NCBI RefSeq assembly: GCF_015751905.1
Contig: NZ_JADOUF010000001.1
Span: 2,976,001-3,040,000, forward strand
Reading direction: 5' to 3'
Source: Longispora fulva
Lineage (GTDB): Bacteria; Actinomycetota; Actinomycetes; Mycobacteriales; Micromonosporaceae
DNA: 64,000 nt
This document shows, piece after piece, positions 61,301-64,000 of the stretch; position 1 is the stretch's first letter, and every line of letters begins with the position of its first letter. Below the pieces are notes generated by a model. The model did not search any database and was not told the DNA's origin. It saw nothing but the letters and a program-made list of their open reading frames with translations. Made by a program: the position numbers and the translations under genes.

Positions 61301-64000
61301 GCGCGCCGTCCCGGACGATGTTGATGCCCTGGCGCGTCATGGTCCCGTCGGCCGTGAAGGTGCGGAACTCGCCGAGCCTGCCGACGGACTGGTCGGTGAC
61401 GTGGAAACCGGCGCCGTGCGGCTGGACGGCAAGGTGCGGCACGGTCTGCCCGGTGCGCACCTCGACCCGGCCCGCACCGCCCGCCGTGGTCGTGACGCCG
61501 AGATGCCCGGTGGTGCGGCCGTCGATGGTGCGCAGCGGCACCCCGGTCTCGGCGACGGCCCCGGCGTTGTCGAAGCGGTGGAACGCCCCGGCCCCCTGCA
61601 GGTCCGTGAACTGGAACCCGGTGCCGTGCGGCGTCAGCGCGTACCTGGCGCCCGTGACCTCCCCGCGCACCGCCCCGCCGCCGACCGGCGTCACCACGAA
61701 CCGGTCCGGCAACGCTCCCCCGCCGACGGCGCGGGCCGGCGCGCCGGTCTCGGTGAGCGCGCCGTGCCCGTCGAACCGGCCGAAGGCGTGCTCGGCGTTC
61801 TGGTCGGCGATCCGGAACCCGTTGGCCTCGACCGTGACCTGGTAGTGCCCGGCGGTGACCTCGACCGTGTTCGCGCCGCCGTGCGGAGGCGTCAACAGGA
61901 ACCGGTCGGGCAGCGCCGCCCCTCCGGCGTCCCGCAGCGGGGTGCCGGTCCCGGTCAGCGCCCCGTTGTGGTCGAAGCGGTGAAACGCGTGCTCGGCCGC
62001 CGGGTCGGCGACCCGGAAGCCGGTGCCGTCCGCCACGACCTGGAACCGGCCCACGGTGAGCTCCACCGACGTCGCCCCGCCGCCCGCCGGCCGCAACAGA
62101 AACCGGTCCGGCAGCGCGATCCCTCCGGCGTCCCGCAGCGGGGTGCCGGTCCCGGTCAGCGCCCCGTTGTGGTCGAAGCGGTGGAACGCGTGCTCGGCGG
62201 CCGGGTCAGCGATCCGGAAGCCGGTGCCGTCCGCCACGACCTGGAACCGGCCCACGGTGAGCTCCACCGACGTCGCCCCGCCGCCCGCCGGCCGCAACAG
62301 AAACCGGTCCGGCAGCGCGATCCCTCCGGCGTCCCGCAACGGGGTGCCGGTCCCGGTCAGCGCCCCGTTGTGGTCGAAGCGGTGGAACGCGTGCTCGGCG
62401 GCCGGGTCAGCGATCCGGAAGCCGGTGCCGTCCGCCACGACCTGGAACCGGCCCACGGTGAGCTCCACCGACGTCGCCCCGCCGCCCGCCGGCCGCAACA
62501 GAAACCGGTCCGGCAGCGCGATCCCTCCGGCGTCGCGCAACGGGGTACCCGTGGCCACCAGGTTGCCCTGCCGGTCGAAGCGGTGGAAGGCGTGCTCCGC
62601 GCCGGGGTCGGCGATCCGGAACCCGTTGGCCTCGACCGTGACGCGCAGGTGCGCGGCGGCCTCCACGATGGCCTGACCGCCGCCGGCCGGGGTGACCAGG
62701 AACGTGCCCGGCACCGGCGTGCCCGGCGCGGTGAACAGCGGCGTACCGGCGGCCGTCGGGTTGCCCTCGGCGTCGAACCGGTGGAACGCCCCGTGCGCCG
62801 CCGGATCCGCGACCTGGAACCCGGCGCCGTGCGCCGTGACCGGATGCAGCGCCCCGTTGGTCTCGATCCGGGTCGGCCCGGTGGTGGGCGTGACCGCGAA
62901 CCGCCCCGGCAGCGGCTGGCCGTCCACCCCGTGCAGCACCCGACCGGACTCGGCGATGACGCCATCCGGCTGGAACCGGTAGAACCCGTCCCCCAGGTCG
63001 ATCTCGAACCCGCCCTGGTGTGGGCGGACCGGCACGGTCAGGGGCGCGCCGGTCTCGTCGAGCAACCTCGGCGCGCCACCGGTGGTGTCGACCCGAAGGC
63101 CGATCGGCTGGCCGATGTCGTCGCGCAACGTGACCAGGCCCCGGACGGGGGCACCGTTCGGGTCGCCGATCGGCTTGGAGTGTACTGGGCCGCCGCCGAC
63201 GAGCCGGGGCCGATCGCGAACGGAATCGAGGAGCAGTTCGCCGAGCTTGCGGTCCATCGCGCCCGGGTGCACGCCGAGCCGGTCGAGGGCTCCCTCGAGG
63301 CGGTCGACGCGGGCGACGGCCGCCGTATAGGTGCGTTCGGCGGCGATCTCGAAAGCGCTGGGGCCGCGGGAGGACTCGCCCTGCCGGTGGGCCAGGTCCG
63401 TCCAGGTCTGTTCGGCGCGGGCCAGGTCGTTGCGGGCCCGGGTGTAGGCGGCCCAGGTCTCGATCCGTTGGGCGCGGACCGGGTCGTCGAGGGCGCCGAA
63501 CGCGCCGCCGATGCGTTCGCTGTCGTAGTGCCAGGCCCGGTCGAGTTCGGCGGCGGTGAGCCGGCCCCGGCCGGTGCTGGCGGGGGCCTGAACGTGGATG
63601 CGGGAAGGTGCCGGGGCGTTCGGTGGCGTGTGGCCGTTGAGGGCGCGCCCGGGGCCGCCCTGCCCGGGACCCGTGGGCAGGTCCGTGCGTCGGATCGGGA
63701 CCGGCGCGTGGACTGTTCCGTTGGCCGGGAGCGGGTCGACGGCCCGGTCCCCGGCGCGCATCGGCGCCGGCCCGTGCAACAGGTTCAGCGCGGAGTCGAC
63801 GGTGGACGGCTCCGGCAGGTGGGTGCCGGCCCCGGGCGGCGGGCCGGACGCGACCTGCGCGGGATGCACCGGCGGCACGGTCGGCCCCTCCTTGACCAGG
63901 GCGTGCGGGTCGGGGAGAACACCCGACCGGCCGGCCGTGACCGGGATGCCCGGCCCGTCGAGGCCACGGGCGGGTTCGCGCACCGGGGGCGGGCCGCTGA
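58341..64000 (-). CDS. giant repeat protein, 5' end beyond the window
   Basis: At least 1885 aa are encoded here, and the frame is open to the window edge. An N-terminal Pro-rich region is followed by a helical part (about residues 150-270 of the visible portion). Next come at least eight 67-aa repeats (around 61350-62960) of the type LPDRFLLRPAGGGATSVELT, VGRFQVVADGTGFRI, AEHAFHRFDHNGALTGTGTP. The following 1000 residues are Trp/Arg/Gly-rich YD-like sequence (WHRYDSAG, WKNGLANLDSGKPWFRKP). The C-terminus has an Ala/Val-rich helical stretch (FVNGSMNAAVFGVVD). The layout suggests a large surface or type VII-secreted effector. No toxin domain is recognised. Confidence 0.75.
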   Translation of the reverse strand, partial: SGPPPVREPARGLDGPGIPVTAGRSGVLPDPHALVKEGPTVPPVHPAQVASGPPPGAGTHLPEPSTVDSALNLLHGPAPMRAGDRAVDPLPANGTVHAPVPIRRTDLPTGPGQGGPGRALNGHTPPNAPAPSRIHVQAPASTGRGRLTAAELDRAWHYDSERIGGAFGALDDPVRAQRIETWAAYTRARNDLARAEQTWTDLAHRQGESSRGPSAFEIAAERTYTAAVARVDRLEGALDRLGVHPGAMDRKLGELLLDSVRDRPRLVGGGPVHSKPIGDPNGAPVRGLVTLRDDIGQPIGLRVDTTGGAPRLLDETGAPLTVPVRPHQGGFEIDLGDGFYRFQPDGVIAESGRVLHGVDGQPLPGRFAVTPTTGPTRIETNGALHPVTAHGAGFQVADPAAHGAFHRFDAEGNPTAAGTPLFTAPGTPVPGTFLVTPAGGGQAIVEAAAHLRVTVEANGFRIADPGAEHAFHRFDRQGNLVATGTPLRDAGGIALPDRFLLRPAGGGATSVELTVGRFQVVADGTGFRIADPAAEHAFHRFDHNGALTGTGTPLRDAGGIALPDRFLLRPAGGGATSVELTVGRFQVVADGTGFRIADPAAEHAFHRFDHNGALTGTGTPLRDAGGIALPDRFLLRPAGGGATSVELTVGRFQVVADGTGFRVADPAAEHAFHRFDHNGALTGTGTPLRDAGGAALPDRFLLTPPHGGANTVEVTAGHYQVTVEANGFRIADQNAEHAFGRFDGHGALTETGAPARAVGGGALPDRFVVTPVGGGAVRGEVTGARYALTPHGTGFQFTDLQGAGAFHRFDNAGAVAETGVPLRTIDGRTTGHLGVTTTAGGAGRVEVRTGQTVPHLAVQPHGAGFHVTDQSVGRLGEFRTFTADGTMTRQGINIVRDGAPTGRQFVLTLPQDGTPRSWLLHDAAGPVANPGPFQRGTVDVSGAGGGRLRLLTDTGGEVFDSRPLAHGTTLDVVRRFDDSFGRGSQRPHWTEFGADGRVVDHGVRHADTSAVAWRDVSHTGGDRHEVRQALGGGDVVGLRSPLGHWTWHRYDSAGQRLAHGPRVRDADGGWTDRLAHGNPGEYVQRQWGPAHTPANASMYRQHDLTGGNRLDTWQQHSPHGKDAGRRERLPDGSTLETHRWSEQRPPHWVRRALAGVDRQVFEANGFLRSDTNFQLFTWTHMVGPNSSTGFRFVGMGDNVYDVAATGRIVRFTGKLDHGNTLTVGHGRVDLPAHTPQVNGATPWSEGTGKLSGHRRDVAPGANPDGRIWEDVFHPQRQGGDWYTPGGQGWRVARAGYADGTVKEFRLPIAPGTTDGSVAGRLGAHEGTDHWVLRDPHGTVLGRQDRWPVPGGGQGHRIEAHAPATPGRWHWSGYNARTDSRTWTWTDLDAPAGAPRTGIREFDKGFNGSETAFDDSFRDFTVDAAGVRSLVRDRRMLDGGGHVDSWRVPDPGAAGGFRWEWHKVDKFGNVRDYPAGRLERTWWRDDANAWVAGWHDGAVRFQDTVVPAAGPPTLVREIPAGALVSRVREYHPGGPLHVPSPHVWREFDFGTVVRERSALTTGGFLERDAWRGQWNRYDVHGNVVARRSDSGYVFDVLGGQRAPVGRELDYRGPVTEIRGWNRRVREANRMQWGGELHHPGTNATEALYQPYAKLAMQKIALEFTQEFLLEFMANLGVNAIVDAIAGTPFTGKDVLKAFANAAVGAGLKTGVGALVHDNRFGALQRSADWKNGLANLDSGKPWFRKPLNHDKHYSNEWAGNETATRWRGGTYDFAFNVPVAGLTSFVNGSMNAAVFGVVDKNGKTVYLTGGAAVYDGLLSMAAGVTAAASSSILKTALFAGGGGRLFHRQGVTEYVLQLPWRMLEKTFTAVLLKEYRMHDNPWYYAR
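61850..62560 (-). repeat. near-identical 201-bp tandem repeats inside the giant protein gene
   Basis: The motif CCCACGGTGAGCTCCACCGA recurs at 62050, 62251 and 62452, exactly 201 bp (67 codons) apart. The DNA of these units differs at only a few positions. Diverged copies continue on both sides from about 61350 to 62960. The high DNA identity in the centre indicates recent expansion or gene conversion. Confidence 0.92.

Noticed and set aside
61850-62960. Regularly spaced repeats as a CRISPR array
   Set aside because: The period is 201 bp with repeats covering the whole unit and a continuous reading frame. There are no unique spacers or cas genes.

Overview
The window is about 70% GC, uses GTG and ATG starts, and carries families typical of actinomycetes: SARP/AfsR regulators, SMI1/KNR4, trypsin-co-occurring domains, WXG100/MycP type VII secretion parts and GlxA regulators. 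It looks like accessory chromosome of a Streptomyces-like or Pseudonocardia-like actinomycete. The genus cannot be fixed from the sequence. Accessory character is clear: many short operons with unrelated functions, several transposase and recombinase fragments, and at least eight decayed genes.

Layout. 1-3.0 kb: a truncated transposase, a FetB-type permease, a regulator fragment, a small membrane protein and an SMI1/KNR4 protein. 3.0-12.9 kb: a tightly coupled four-gene operon (Trypco1 protein, trypsin/VMAP-C protein, MoxR ATPase, and a 1714-aa SAV_2336-like protein fused to a zinc ribbon, class III nucleotide cyclase, AAA/STAND ATPase and TPR region), then a decayed helical-repeat gene and a CAP12/Pycsar-type TIR protein. 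This resembles the actinobacterial vWA-MoxR-VMAP conflict systems. 13-20 kb: housekeeping-like enzymes (DHFR-like, HAD, flavoprotein) mixed with small hypothetical and phage-like genes and a transposase remnant. 20-30 kb: a dead SARP gene, an S41 peptidase, a secreted protein, an AhpD-like protein, an intact AfsR-type regulator, GlxA, HD and metallo-beta-lactamase-fold genes.

30-38 kb: a patch of gene fragments, then two divergent type VII secretion-associated operons. Leftward are a WXG-like protein, an alpha/beta hydrolase and a lipoprotein. Rightward are a WXG-like protein, a WXG/Pro-Gly-rich protein and a mycosin protease. No EccB/C/D/E core gene is present here. 38-44 kb: a probable RiPP locus with a 48-aa Cys-containing precursor gene (39313-39459, minus strand) directly after a radical SAM/SPASM gene, with two related small proteins, a third small protein and a phosphotransferase in the same operon. 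A divergent XRE-TPR regulator and a short-chain dehydrogenase lie beside it.

44-55 kb: a membrane protein, a hydrolase, a complete IS5-type element with TA target duplication sitting between a decayed gene and its terminator, a PadR/membrane pair, an MFS transporter, an AbiEii-like nucleotidyltransferase pair, and a MarR/hydrolase divergent pair. 55-64 kb: a three-gene overlapping operon of a giant protein with 67-aa repeats (5' end outside the window), a beta-helix/AAA+ fusion and a membrane-anchored ricin-B lectin. The two strongest leads are the radical SAM RiPP locus and the cyclase-fused conflict operon with its neighbouring TIR gene.
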